A model generated the notes under the pieces. That model saw only the letters and a list, made by a program, of their open reading frames with translations, ran no database searches and was not told where the DNA came from. Below are positions 8,466 to 17,942 of a stretch of DNA of 64,000 bases, one piece after another. Numbering within the stretch: the stretch's first letter is position 1; the number at the start of each line of letters is the position of its first letter. The translations under genes and the position numbers were made by a program. This stretch comes from Candidatus Ozemibacter sibiricus. GTDB taxonomy: Bacteria > Muiribacteriota > Ozemobacteria > Ozemobacterales > Ozemobacteraceae. The DNA is taken from the NCBI GenBank assembly GCA_003327425.1, contig QOQW01000004.1, positions 186,001-250,000 of the forward strand, read 5' to 3'.

Positions 8466-10419
8466 GCCGGAAGACCTCCTTCCAGAGATCCTGCAGGCGG
8501 GCGATTTCGAGGCCGACATCCTTCACGCGCAGATCGATCGGGGTGAGCAGGGGGGCGACCGGCGCGTACAGCCAATCGGCCGCCGCCAGGAAGATGGCCC
8601 GCCGGGTCTTGGCGAAATCCTCGCGGGCCCGCTGGATGAAGGGCTCGCGGGCCAGCGATTCGCCGATCTCCAGCAGGTTGGCGGGCAGGATGCTCTTGAG
8701 CCGATCGAAGACGGGCAGGGCCAGACCGCCCAGCAGATACTCGGTGGCGCCGGGCAGGAAGGTCATGGTCTGGATCGACAGCACGGCGGCGGCCAGGCCG
8801 GCCAGGGCGGCGAACCCCGGCACGACCGCCTTCATGGCGGTGATCAGCGCCGGATTGTCGTCGCAGAATCGTTCGAGGTCGGTCTCGAACCGCACGATGA
8901 CGGGCAGCAGCTGCCGTTGCACCGCTTCCCGGAAGTGGCGGTCCAGGCGCTCGGCCAGTTGCTCCGGGGTCGGCAGGTCGATCGCCTTCAGCTCTTGATG
9001 GAATTTGACCAGCAGCGGATGCCCGCTCTCGGCCCGCTCCCGGGCGAACTCCAACAGGTCGTAGCGGGCGTTCTCGAGAATCTGCCGCGCCTGCTGCAGA
9101 TCGCTGTCATCGCGCCGGGCCACCGGGTCGGGGGGCGCTTCGCTCGCCCCGAACAGCCCGCCGATGGACAGCTTCCGGAACGTCCAGGCGAGGGCATCGC
9201 CGGCCGACCGGTTGAGCTGGCTGACCAGATCGCCGACCGGCGTCTGGATCCGCGGCCCCAGCACCCGCATGATCGCCCCCTGCAGCTCGAACGGCGCCTC
9301 GTGTCCGGGCAGCCGCCGCAGCGGATCGAACAACTGCTGTTCGAAGCGCTGCTGGGTGGCGGCGATGACCCGGCGCCATTCCCGCTGGCGATGGACCAGC
9401 GACCGGGCCGCCGTCGCCAGCCGCCCGCCCGCCTGATGGAGGGCGTGCCAGATCCCCTGGGATTTGACCCGGCGCCGGGCGGCCTGCATCTCGACCAGCT
9501 TCTGCCGCAGGCTGGCGAGCTCGGCCGGCGGCAGCAAGCCTTCGCCGTCGCTGAGATCGGGATGCTCGGCGACCCGGAAGATGGTCCGCTCGTTCTCGGG
9601 CCAGCGCTCGCCATACTCGCGCACCATGTCCTCGAGCGCTTCGGTGTGACGGGGCAGGGCCTGGTTGAAGACGTCGAAGCGGCACCGCATCAGGGCCATG
9701 GCCTCGTTCAGGAAGCGGATGCCGGATTCGTCTTTGTACTTCTGCTGGGTGGTCACCCAGATGGCGAAGTCGGCCAGACGCAGCCCGAAGCGGGTCGCCT
9801 CGCGGCAGCGGGTATCGGAGCTGTCGATATCGGGGGTGTCGAGCAGCAGGGGGAGGTCATCGGGCCACTCGCCATGCTCGGTGCGGTAGACGGCGTGCCG
9901 CGGGGAATCGGGCCGCGCCAGGTCGGTGGCCGGCCGCAGAGTGAACGCCGGATGGGCCTGCACCAGCGCTTGGAGCCGCTCGACCGACCCCAGCCCGATC
10001 AACCGCTTGGTCTTGCTGGCGGTGCTGCCCGATTCGCTGACCACCCGTCCGGCCAGCGAGTTGACCAGCGTCGATTTGCCGACATTGGTGCCGCCGCACA
10101 GCAACCCGACCAGCGGCAGCTCGAGGCCGGCCCGCGCTTCGGGGATCAGCCGATCGCGCAGCAGGATCAGCCCCAGTTCGAGCCCGGACAGATCGAGATC
10201 GGCGAAGCGGGCCGGGAACGACTGCACGGTGGCGATCGCCACCTCGACCCAGCGGGCCAGGTCGTCGGCGCGGCTGAGCAGCTCTTCGACCCCGCCCGGG
10301 CCAGGGAACTCAGGCAGATCGGCGCCGCCCCCCTCGCCGGCGTCGCGCTCCTCGGGGCCGTCGCCCATCCCCTTCCCCTTCGCCCATTCTTCGGCCGACC
10401 GTGCCGGTGCCTGTGTCAT
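8455..10419 (-). CDS. Dynamin-like GTPase, partner of the next gene
   Basis: 654 residues. P-loop GGTNVGKST (109-117) and G3 DTPD (194-197) are clear; the G4 position reads VFNQALP rather than NKxD, so base recognition may be altered. The rest is mostly helical, with a hydrophobic stretch near residue 560 (AVVPGFAALAGLAAAVLSI). The chosen ATG follows a GGGAGGG stretch about 13 nt upstream; an extended frame to 10668 would overlap the vWA gene and lacks conservation-like composition. It is 26 bp downstream of the vWA gene and overlaps the following GTPase gene by 11 bp. The two GTPases share overall layout (N-terminal disordered segment, GTPase, helical stalk) and are probably ancient paralogues acting as a pair. 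Confidence 0.8.
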   Translation of the reverse strand: MTQAPARSAEEWAKGKGMGDGPEERDAGEGGGADLPEFPGPGGVEELLSRADDLARWVEVAIATVQSFPARFADLDLSGLELGLILLRDRLIPEARAGLELPLVGLLCGGTNVGKSTLVNSLAGRVVSESGSTASKTKRLIGLGSVERLQALVQAHPAFTLRPATDLARPDSPRHAVYRTEHGEWPDDLPLLLDTPDIDSSDTRCREATRFGLRLADFAIWVTTQQKYKDESGIRFLNEAMALMRCRFDVFNQALPRHTEALEDMVREYGERWPENERTIFRVAEHPDLSDGEGLLPPAELASLRQKLVEMQAARRRVKSQGIWHALHQAGGRLATAARSLVHRQREWRRVIAATQQRFEQQLFDPLRRLPGHEAPFELQGAIMRVLGPRIQTPVGDLVSQLNRSAGDALAWTFRKLSIGGLFGASEAPPDPVARRDDSDLQQARQILENARYDLLEFARERAESGHPLLVKFHQELKAIDLPTPEQLAERLDRHFREAVQRQLLPVIVRFETDLERFCDDNPALITAMKAVVPGFAALAGLAAAVLSIQTMTFLPGATEYLLGGLALPVFDRLKSILPANLLEIGESLAREPFIQRAREDFAKTRRAIFLAAADWLYAPVAPLLTPIDLRVKDVGLEIARLQDLWKEVFRHDL

Positions 10420-10445
10420 GCTCGTCTTCCGCCCTCCCGGGCCCG

Positions 10446-11480
10446 TCAGCGACGGCGCTTGAGGGAGGCCGCCCCGGCCCGCACGGTCAGCTCGAGGCCG
10501 CCCGGGCGGGCGAGATCGAAGGGGGCGCTCACCTCGGCCACCTGGACATTGTTGACGATGCCGGCCAGCCGGGTGAACCAGGTGGCCAGATCGCGACTGT
10601 CGGGCACATAGACGTAGTAGCCGTCGGTCTCTTCGGCGAGACGCTCGAGCACATCGACCTGGACCCACCCGAACCCCAGCACGAAGAGCGAGACCTCATG
10701 CAGGCGGGCGCGCTTGATGACATCTTCGAGCGTGGCCCCGCCGACATTGTCCATACCATCGGTGGTGACCATCTGGAACCGCAGCCAGGGAGCTTTCTGG
10801 ATCGGCTGCAGGGCGGTGTCGATGGCGGCATAGAGGGCGGTGCTGCCCTGGGGGATGTCTTGCCGAACGGCATTCTCGAGCGCCACCGCATCGGAGGACA
10901 GCCCGATGATCTGCCGCACGTCGGTCTGGAATTTGTACACCGCGCCGGCGTACGGCAGGGTGAGGGCTTTCAGGAAGCTGCTGTAGTTGTCTTTCAGCGC
11001 CTGCAGGTCGTCGGCGAACATGCTGCCCGACCAGTCGAGCACGCAGGAGAAGTGGGCCCGCTCGCCCCAGGAGGCCATCTGGTGCAACGGCGTGACCCGC
11101 TCGACCGTGACCGGTTGCAGCCGCCCGGTGGGATCGGCCAGGGCGACCTGCACATCGCCCGGCGGCACCACGACGAGGGGCGCGCCCTGGGCATCGGTGA
11201 CCGAGAACAGCACGGCGAACCGCTTCTCGGCCAGCCGCAACACCCGATGGAGACGCAGCGTCTGATTCAGGTTGTCGACCGGCTTGGCGCCGCTCGGAGC
11301 CCGGGCCCCGCCAGCCAGGTAGGGGCGCCAGGATTCGATCGTGCTGTTCCCCGCCCCCCATGGCGACCGCAGCGCCCACCACAGCCAGAGCAGGCCCGCC
11401 CCCCCCACCACGGCCAGGAAGGCGAGGTAATGCCAGTAGCGGATCGAGATGGGCGCGCTGCGCGGCGGAACCTCAACCAT
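10446..11480 (-). CDS. Membrane-anchored vWA-domain protein
   Basis: 344 residues with one N-terminal membrane span (about 17-37) and a von Willebrand A domain (about 140-320). The MIDAS first loop is DWSGSM (149-154, DxSxS pattern); later loops GSTALY and TTDGMDN supply the remaining metal-coordinating positions, so Mg-dependent ligand binding is plausible. A short beta-like region lies between the span and the vWA domain, with a basic tail SLKRRR. It lies in the same operon as the tubulin-like protein (135-bp gap) and the GTPases. In the family context described for tubulin-like FtsZl-1 systems, a vWA protein is one of the fixed partners. The Shine-Dalgarno is weak (AGGGGGC). Confidence 0.85.
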   Translation of the reverse strand: MVEVPPRSAPISIRYWHYLAFLAVVGGAGLLWLWWALRSPWGAGNSTIESWRPYLAGGARAPSGAKPVDNLNQTLRLHRVLRLAEKRFAVLFSVTDAQGAPLVVVPPGDVQVALADPTGRLQPVTVERVTPLHQMASWGERAHFSCVLDWSGSMFADDLQALKDNYSSFLKALTLPYAGAVYKFQTDVRQIIGLSSDAVALENAVRQDIPQGSTALYAAIDTALQPIQKAPWLRFQMVTTDGMDNVGGATLEDVIKRARLHEVSLFVLGFGWVQVDVLERLAEETDGYYVYVPDSRDLATWFTRLAGIVNNVQVAEVSAPFDLARPGGLELTVRAGAASLKRRR

Positions 11481-11615
11481 GGCAGGCCCCCTGGCCCGGC
11501 CGCCCGACGCTCAACCCGGCGACGGGCCGCCGCGCCGCCCACCGGCGCGCTCGCCATCGCCGCCGGCCAGCGATCCCGGGAAAGGCAAGGCGGAAGCGCA
11601 TCGCTCGGGCTCCGC

Positions 11616-14600
11616 TCACGCCGGGCCGGCGGGCCGCTGGCTGAGGATGCGATCGAACGATTCGTCGAGATCGGTCAGGATGCGCAGGATGCCGCTCTTG
11701 ATCGACAGCAGCTCGTCGCTGGCCGGCGACACCTCATGGTTGGCGCGGATCTCCTGCTCGATGGCGGCCTCGATGGCGCGCACCTTGTCGACGAACATCG
11801 GCCGGTATTTCTTGACGATGGCGCTCTGCTGCGGCAGGGGCAGGCCGAGCCAGAATTCCTTGTAGACGGTGTTGATCAGGTAGATGCCCATCGTGTTGTT
11901 CTTCAGGTAGTCGAACAGCTCGGCGACGGTGCGCCCGATCGGTTGCGGCTTGTCCTGCTGGTAATGCAATTCGAACTGGACCAGTTCGTCGTTGTACTCG
12001 ATGCCATGGCGCGTCTTCTCGGCATCGGCGAACAGCTCGTAGCGCAGCAGCACATAGACGAGGTAGAGCTGTTCGAGGGTCTTGGCCGGAATCAGCCCGT
12101 AGCTCGACCACAGGATCGGATAGGCGTCATTGGCCAGCACGGCATGGCAGTTGATGCGGGCGTTGTTCTTGCGATAGAGCCCGTGCCATTGCGTGATGGC
12201 GCTGAGGTTGTAGGGGCAGATGCCATGCAGGGTCTGCATCAGCGTGATCGAGAAGGGGTTGCGGGTCGGGGCGATGGTCACGCCGAGGCCGGCCTTGAGC
12301 AGGGTCTCCTTGATCTCGGCGGCCAGCGGACTGGTCTCGTCGGCGATGCCGAGGGTGATGATGTTCATGCGGGCCGGCTGATTGTTGCCGCGATCGTTGA
12401 TGGTCAGCAGCGGCGCCGACTGGTTCATCATGCTCTCGATCAGGCTCTTCTTGAACCCCTTGCGGACCGAGTCCTTCCATTGGATGAACTCTTCGATGCC
12501 GCCGAACATGCGGCGGGCCACCACCTTGCGGCAGTAGGTGACGATGTCGTTCTCGAGGGAATCGCTCTCGGGGTTGGTGTAGGCGTCCCAGTTGCGGCCC
12601 AGGTTGATCTCGACCAGGAAGGCCCGCTCGATGTCATTGTTGGTCAGTTCGCCGAGCAGATACTTGTAGAACGGATCGATGTCGCGCTCTTCGAAGATGA
12701 AGGTGCCGACGAACTTCTGGATGTTGGAATAGGGCTTGATGCGGTCGAGACAGGCTTCATAGGACCGTTCGATGAAGCCGTTCTTGCTGATGGTATCGAG
12801 CTTGCGCGCGAACTCCTCGACCTGCCGTTTGATGTTGCCCACCTGCACGCCGAGGAACTTCAGGAAATCGGACGTCGCGCCCAGGCAGAACCGCTCGTAT
12901 TCGAGCTCGACCGCCTCGAGGGCCTTCTTCTCGAGCTTCTTGAATTCTTCATGGATGTTGGTCAGCGAGAACAGGGTGCCCAGCTCGAGCAGCTTGCCGC
13001 CCAGCCCGTACATCGAGCTGAGGCGGGCCACCAGCGCATCCTTCATCACGGTGAATTCGCGCTGCTCTTTGAGCAGCCGGTTCTTGATCTCTTCTTCCTT
13101 GCGGAAGGCGACCTCGCGCGGGAAGCGGTTGAGGAACTTCTCGAAGGCGGCCAGGAAGTCGATGGCGATCAGCGCCCCCATGTCGGGATCGTTGATGATC
13201 TCGAGCACCCGCTCCTTGAGGAACTTGCCGGCTTCGATGGCCGCCTTCTCGAACCCGACCTTGACCCGGGCCCGGATGTCGTCCTTCTTGACCTTGTTGC
13301 GCTCCATCTCGTCGATCTTGCGCAGGATGTAGGCGGTGGCCGACTCGCCGGGCAGCTGGGCCGCTTCGGTGCGCATCGTATGGAACTGGGGGTTGTCCCA
13401 GTACTGGGCCCGCGGGATCGTCTTCTTGGCCAGTTCGAGCAGGCCTTCCGGGGTGAGATCGAGCCGGTTGGGATCGCTCTCGACGAACGTGTTGACCAGC
13501 TGGTCGATGCTGATCTTGCCGGCCGACAGCTTCAGCCAGTAGGTGAGATCCATCGACAGCTTGTAGGTATAGAGGTCGAGAATGACGTCGAGCGGGTAGT
13601 GGAAGCTCTTGAGACCGGCGGTCGAGAAGCACTTCAACTGCTTGCCTTCCAGGTCGGAGCTGACCTGGCCGAGGATCTGGCTGGCGTTGTCGAGCATCGA
13701 GTTCTGGGCCTGGCGCAGGTTGGTGGCCAGCTTGGTGAAGATGAACTCGGCGGCGATCGCATTGTAGGTCGGGATGTCATCGAGGCCGGTCGTGCCCAGC
13801 AGGTAGCACTGATCGAAGGGCGGCTCTTCGCAGACGGTGCCGAAGGTGGTGGGATCATGGCTCTTGCCCAGGGGGCCGTAGTTGACCATGAACTTGTTGC
13901 GGCGATCCTGGGCCAGGATGTCTTTGGCGCTGCGCGACGGCGGGAACTTCTCTTTCGACATGAAATAGAAGATCTCGACCAGCGACGCGTAGCCGTTGGC
14001 CTCGAGCCGGCCGGTGGCGTTGACGTTGGGATCGATGGCGATCTGGTTGAAGGCTTCGGGGGTCAGCTGGATGCCGACCATGACCGGCTTGCCCTTGCCG
14101 CCCGACAACTGGTAGTAGGCCATCTTGGCCAGATAGGCGACGTCGAGGACCATGCCCGCCCCGGAGCCGCCGCACAGCGAGCCGACCACGTAGAATTCGG
14201 GGGTCAGGATCTGGCCCTGCTTGTTGGTCAACGGCACGATCAGATCGTCCTGGTTGACGTTCTTGCGTGCCATGATCTTGCTGACCTTCGACTTGATCAG
14301 CTGGTAGATCTTCTGGATATCGACGAACAGCCCGAATCGGCCCGTGAAGCGAAACTGGTGGGCCCCCTGACTGATCTGGCCGATGTGGTGCTTCAGTTTC
14401 ACGGGGAACCACTCCTGGAGATAGGAGTAGGTATCGGTGTCGAGGTTGCCCGTGATCTGATTGGCGTTCTGGATGTTGATCTGGTGGTATTCCTCTTCGC
14501 GCAGGCGCGCCCCTTCGACCTTTTCGTGCTCGCGCGCGTCGAACAGATCGGTATCGATGCAGAGCAGATCGATGAAATCGGGGAGGGCCGGCGTCTGATT

Positions 14601-14741
14601 GACCTGGGCGAAGGCCCGGCGAATCTGCGGACTGTTGAGGAAGGTCTCCTTGAAATTCATCAGGACCTTCTTGCCCGTGCCGCCCAGACCGATGATCAAG
14701 GCCGGATTCAGCGCAATGCGTTGCTCGAAATTGATGCTCAT
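11616..14741 (-). CDS. Large tubulin/FtsZ-like GTPase
   Basis: 1041 residues. The N-terminal domain starts with an ALIIGLGGTGKK nucleotide-binding loop (18-25) and contains SLCGGSGAGMVLD (188-200), which corresponds to the tubulin signature G-G-x-x-G-[ST/A]-G that contacts GTP phosphates. This is the layout of the tubulin-like family (FtsZl-1 type) rather than of cell-division FtsZ, and the protein is about 2.5 times as long as FtsZ. The C-terminal about 600 residues are helical with charged coiled-coil stretches. The ATG at 14741 is favoured because an optimal promoter lies just upstream; the frame continues to 18014 but that part is antisense to another gene. It is the first gene of the 14741-to-3132 operon. 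Probable role: filament or scaffold in membrane remodelling (inference). Confidence 0.85.
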   Translation of the reverse strand: MSINFEQRIALNPALIIGLGGTGKKVLMNFKETFLNSPQIRRAFAQVNQTPALPDFIDLLCIDTDLFDAREHEKVEGARLREEEYHQINIQNANQITGNLDTDTYSYLQEWFPVKLKHHIGQISQGAHQFRFTGRFGLFVDIQKIYQLIKSKVSKIMARKNVNQDDLIVPLTNKQGQILTPEFYVVGSLCGGSGAGMVLDVAYLAKMAYYQLSGGKGKPVMVGIQLTPEAFNQIAIDPNVNATGRLEANGYASLVEIFYFMSKEKFPPSRSAKDILAQDRRNKFMVNYGPLGKSHDPTTFGTVCEEPPFDQCYLLGTTGLDDIPTYNAIAAEFIFTKLATNLRQAQNSMLDNASQILGQVSSDLEGKQLKCFSTAGLKSFHYPLDVILDLYTYKLSMDLTYWLKLSAGKISIDQLVNTFVESDPNRLDLTPEGLLELAKKTIPRAQYWDNPQFHTMRTEAAQLPGESATAYILRKIDEMERNKVKKDDIRARVKVGFEKAAIEAGKFLKERVLEIINDPDMGALIAIDFLAAFEKFLNRFPREVAFRKEEEIKNRLLKEQREFTVMKDALVARLSSMYGLGGKLLELGTLFSLTNIHEEFKKLEKKALEAVELEYERFCLGATSDFLKFLGVQVGNIKRQVEEFARKLDTISKNGFIERSYEACLDRIKPYSNIQKFVGTFIFEERDIDPFYKYLLGELTNNDIERAFLVEINLGRNWDAYTNPESDSLENDIVTYCRKVVARRMFGGIEEFIQWKDSVRKGFKKSLIESMMNQSAPLLTINDRGNNQPARMNIITLGIADETSPLAAEIKETLLKAGLGVTIAPTRNPFSITLMQTLHGICPYNLSAITQWHGLYRKNNARINCHAVLANDAYPILWSSYGLIPAKTLEQLYLVYVLLRYELFADAEKTRHGIEYNDELVQFELHYQQDKPQPIGRTVAELFDYLKNNTMGIYLINTVYKEFWLGLPLPQQSAIVKKYRPMFVDKVRAIEAAIEQEIRANHEVSPASDELLSIKSGILRILTDLDESFDRILSQRPAGPA

Positions 14742-14774
14742 GGCGTCCCCCGATTCCTGGTGGGTAGTGGGGGA

Positions 14775-14804
14775 AGTATAGTCAGGCCCGGAAAAGGGTG
14801 TCAA
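14775..14804 (-). promoter_or_regulatory. Sigma70-type promoter of the tubulin-like/vWA/GTPase operon
   Basis: On the minus strand TTGACA (14804-14799), an 18-bp spacer and TATACT (14780-14775). The predicted start of transcription, near 14768, leaves a leader of about 27 nt before the ATG at 14741. This is among the best promoter matches in the window. Confidence 0.8.
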
Positions 14805-14969
14805 GGAAAACCCCCGGGTCACCGCCCACCCACCGCCGACCCACCGACCACCCGAGCCTCTTCGCCGGGCCACCATGACGCATCGGTTTGGGCGCCGCGA
14901 CACCGCCGAACGGCCCGCCCTGTCCGCACGGTTGCGGAACGCAGACGGGCAGGCTAGACTGGAGCGACC

Positions 14970-17942
14970 ATGACCAGCCCCCCTGGCCCCTCTCTGACGG
15001 GGCCGACCGCTCCCCCACCCCGCCCGTGGGGAATGGTGATATTGCTGGCGATCCCGGCCCTGCTGGCCGTGGGGGGGCTGTCCATCCTGCGGCAGGGCCG
15101 CCCTGATCCCCGCCGCCAGGCGGCCGAACTGGCGATGGAGGCCGCTCTGAACCAGGTCGAAGCCGGCAAAGAGCCCCTGACCCATTTCTCCACCGTGTTC
15201 CGGCGCGTCGAAGCCCGGGTCTTCCGCCGCGTGGGCAGCCCCGCGACGGCCTGGCCGCAGGAGAAAGCCCGGCTCGATCGCCGGTATCCCGGCCTGATCG
15301 ACGGCTTGCTGCTGGATGCCGACGGCCTGCCCGTCGCGGCCGCCGACGGGTCGGCCCTGCCCCGCCGCCTGACCCAGAAGTTCGCCCAGGCCATCCGGGA
15401 TCTGCATGAGCGCCGGCAGCCCCTCCCACCGGTGGTGACCTCGTTCATCCGCTCGACCTTCGGCCCGGCGGTGGCCACCGACCTGCTGGTCCCCGGGCAA
15501 CTGGTCTACGCCGCCCCGCCCCCCGCCGCTCGCTACCTCTACATCTCCCGGCCGCGCCCGGCCGGTCTGCTGGTGCTGCGGCTGTCGCCGCCCGGCCATC
15601 TCCACGATCTCGCCTTGCGCGATGTGGTGGCCGCCGTGAACCGGAACCTCGCGGCCGCCTCGCCGCCAGAGCCCTCTCACGCTGGCCCCCTGCGCCTGGC
15701 CATCGCCTGGGCCGGCCACAGCGGCCGGGCCCTGCTGCACCGGCTGCAGATGCCGGCGGAACGGTTCGGCGAGGTCTGGCCGGCGATGATCCGCTCGCCG
15801 ACCGGCATGGTCTGGATCGGCTCGCGGCTGCTCGCCCGCCGCCTCCTCCATCCTTCGGCCTGGGTCGTCGGCCGTCTCGATCTGCCGCCGGCCAGCGACC
15901 TGCCGCTCGCCTGGCCCCTGGCAGCCTATCTGGGCCTGCTCGCGATCCTCGGCTGGCTCCGCCATCCCTGGCTGACCGGCCTGTCCGCCGCGCTGACCGG
16001 CTCGGTCCGGATCCGCCTGGCGGCCACCTTCCTGTATGCGCTGCTGGTCCCCGTCCTGGGCATGGGGCTGATCGCCGGAGCGTTCGTGGCGAATCGCCGC
16101 GACGCCCTGGAAGCGGCCGTGCACGAACAGCGGGAGCGGGCCCTCCGCAGCTTCGACCTGCGCTTCCGCACCCACCTGCACCACCTGGGCGCCCGTCTCC
16201 GCCGCCGCCTCTTCCCGCCGGGAGACCCGCCCCCCGATGGCCTGCAGGCCTTCCTCGACCGTTTCGCCAGCTGGCGCGACGAGTTCCGCTTCGATTTCTG
16301 CCGGGTCTACGACCGCCACGGGATGCGGGTGTTCGGCTATGACGACCCCGCCGCGTCCTTCCTGCCGCGCAACGCCGAGATCTTCTTCGGACGGCTGGCC
16401 AGAAGCATCCTGCTGCAGACCGAGGTCGAAGCCGCCCGGCCCGGGCAGCCGCCCCGCCGCCGCGCCGAACTCCCCATCCCCCTGGAGGCGGTCTATTTCG
16501 ACGAACTGGAGACCGGGCCCTTCCACAATTTCCTTTTCTACTGGCCGCTGGGCACCCAGGCCGACCAGCCCACCCACATGGCGTTCCTGGTCTGGAACCG
16601 CAAGCGCATGGAACGCAACTACGTGCAGAGCGAACTGCCTCGCCTGGCCCGTCAGCTCGGAGAGGGCGAGATCTTCGCCTGGTCGCCGACCGGGAAAGGC
16701 CCGAGCTGGCCGCCCGCCTTCCGGCAGGCGCGTCTGGTGGCGCCGTTCCTGCGCGAGGTCACCACCAGCTCGCCCAGCTACCGGCGGCGGGTGCCGGGCG
16801 GCGAAGGGCAGAGCTGGCTCTTGACCGGAGTGCGCGGCACCAACCTCGCCAACTATTCCCTGCTCAGCCTGATCACCGACCGGGAAATCCAGGCCACGCT
16901 CGCCGATCTGGCCTGGTATTTCCGGTTCGTGGCGGGATCGCTGCTGCTGCTGGGGGCGCTGATCGCCTCGCTGGTGGCCAGAACGTTCCTGGTCCCGCTG
17001 CAGCGCCTGACCGGAGCGGTGACCGCCGTCGCCGCCCGTCGCTTCGACCATCGCCTGCCCCCGGGCGGGGATGACGAGCTGGGCCGGCTGGGCGAGCTGT
17101 TCAATACCGCGCTCGCCAGCCTGTCCGACCTGGAGGTGGCGCGGACCGTCCAGGCCCATCTGTTCCCCGCCGCGCCGCTGGCTCGCCCCCACTTCGTGGT
17201 GGTCGGCTCGACCCGCACGGCGGCCCAGGTCGGCGGCGATTTCTACGACTACGGCCCCGACCGCGCGGGAACGGGGTGGCGTCTGTTGATCGGCGATGTG
17301 GCGGGTCACGGCGTCGGGGCGGCTCTGGTGGTGGCCCTGGCCAAGACCGTGCTGGGGCATCCGGGCACCCCGCCCGAACCGACCGCGGCCCTGCGCTGCC
17401 TGCACGAGCGACTGCTGGCCATCCTGCAGCGCCGCAAGATGCTGACCTGCCTGCTCGGCTGGCTGTCGGCCGAAGGCGACCGCCTGCATCTGGCGGCCGC
17501 CGGCCAGACCTGGCCGCTGGTGGTCCGGGCGGGAACGGCGAACTACCTTCCCCTCTCCAGCCTGCCGCTCGGCAGCCGGGCCCGCTGGACCCCGGGCACC
17601 GCCACGCTCGACCTCCAGCCTGGCGATGCCGTCGTCCTGTATTCGGACGGCCTGGTGGAAGCGGCCGACCAGAACGGGAACCCGATCGGATATGAACGGT
17701 GGCGACGGGACCTGCCCGGCCTGCTCCGCGAGAACGCCGTCGCCACCGAAGCCGCCATCAGCGCCTGGCATCGCGCCCTGGCCCCGGCCGATCCGCCGGC
17801 CGACGACGTGACGGTGGTCGTGCTGCAACGGCCGGCCGCGCCCACGCCAGCAGCTGATTCCCAGCCGGCCGGCAGCCCGGGTGACCAGCCGACCGCCACG
17901 GCGGGCCCCCGGCCTGAGCCGCCTGCCCAGGAGCGCCGATGA
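14970..17942 (+). CDS. Receptor-type SpoIIE/RsbU PP2C phosphatase A1
   Basis: 990 residues. Hydrophobic spans at about 20-40, 309-330, 343-374 and 649-674 define two extracytoplasmic regions. A HAMP-like segment (about 675-725) leads to the PP2C-type phosphatase domain (about 735-955). Metal-binding motifs are intact: VGGDFYDY (near 754), GDVAGHG (775), SDGLVEA (892) and ADDVTVV (945). Family role: dephosphorylation of anti-sigma-factor antagonists or similar serine/threonine phosphoproteins in response to a signal; no STAS or anti-sigma gene is nearby, so the substrate is unknown. The C-terminus has a Pro/Ala-rich tail. The stop overlaps the next start (ATGA at 17939). It lies divergent from the tubulin-like operon. 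Confidence 0.88.
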   Translation: MTSPPGPSLTGPTAPPPRPWGMVILLAIPALLAVGGLSILRQGRPDPRRQAAELAMEAALNQVEAGKEPLTHFSTVFRRVEARVFRRVGSPATAWPQEKARLDRRYPGLIDGLLLDADGLPVAAADGSALPRRLTQKFAQAIRDLHERRQPLPPVVTSFIRSTFGPAVATDLLVPGQLVYAAPPPAARYLYISRPRPAGLLVLRLSPPGHLHDLALRDVVAAVNRNLAAASPPEPSHAGPLRLAIAWAGHSGRALLHRLQMPAERFGEVWPAMIRSPTGMVWIGSRLLARRLLHPSAWVVGRLDLPPASDLPLAWPLAAYLGLLAILGWLRHPWLTGLSAALTGSVRIRLAATFLYALLVPVLGMGLIAGAFVANRRDALEAAVHEQRERALRSFDLRFRTHLHHLGARLRRRLFPPGDPPPDGLQAFLDRFASWRDEFRFDFCRVYDRHGMRVFGYDDPAASFLPRNAEIFFGRLARSILLQTEVEAARPGQPPRRRAELPIPLEAVYFDELETGPFHNFLFYWPLGTQADQPTHMAFLVWNRKRMERNYVQSELPRLARQLGEGEIFAWSPTGKGPSWPPAFRQARLVAPFLREVTTSSPSYRRRVPGGEGQSWLLTGVRGTNLANYSLLSLITDREIQATLADLAWYFRFVAGSLLLLGALIASLVARTFLVPLQRLTGAVTAVAARRFDHRLPPGGDDELGRLGELFNTALASLSDLEVARTVQAHLFPAAPLARPHFVVVGSTRTAAQVGGDFYDYGPDRAGTGWRLLIGDVAGHGVGAALVVALAKTVLGHPGTPPEPTAALRCLHERLLAILQRRKMLTCLLGWLSAEGDRLHLAAAGQTWPLVVRAGTANYLPLSSLPLGSRARWTPGTATLDLQPGDAVVLYSDGLVEAADQNGNPIGYERWRRDLPGLLRENAVATEAAISAWHRALAPADPPADDVTVVVLQRPAAPTPAADSQPAGSPGDQPTATAGPRPEPPAQERR

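Noticed and set aside
10401-14957. A 1518-codon open frame on the plus strand
   Set aside because: It lies antisense to the vWA and tubulin-like genes and consists of acidic, repetitive low-complexity sequence typical of the mirror frame of a GC-rich coding region. No Shine-Dalgarno or domain.
14932-14960. TTGCGG-17-TAGACT as promoter of phosphatase A1
   Set aside because: Transcription would begin about 3 nt before the ATG, leaving out the GGAGCG Shine-Dalgarno that precedes it. Spacing is good, so it is not excluded, but support is too weak to list.
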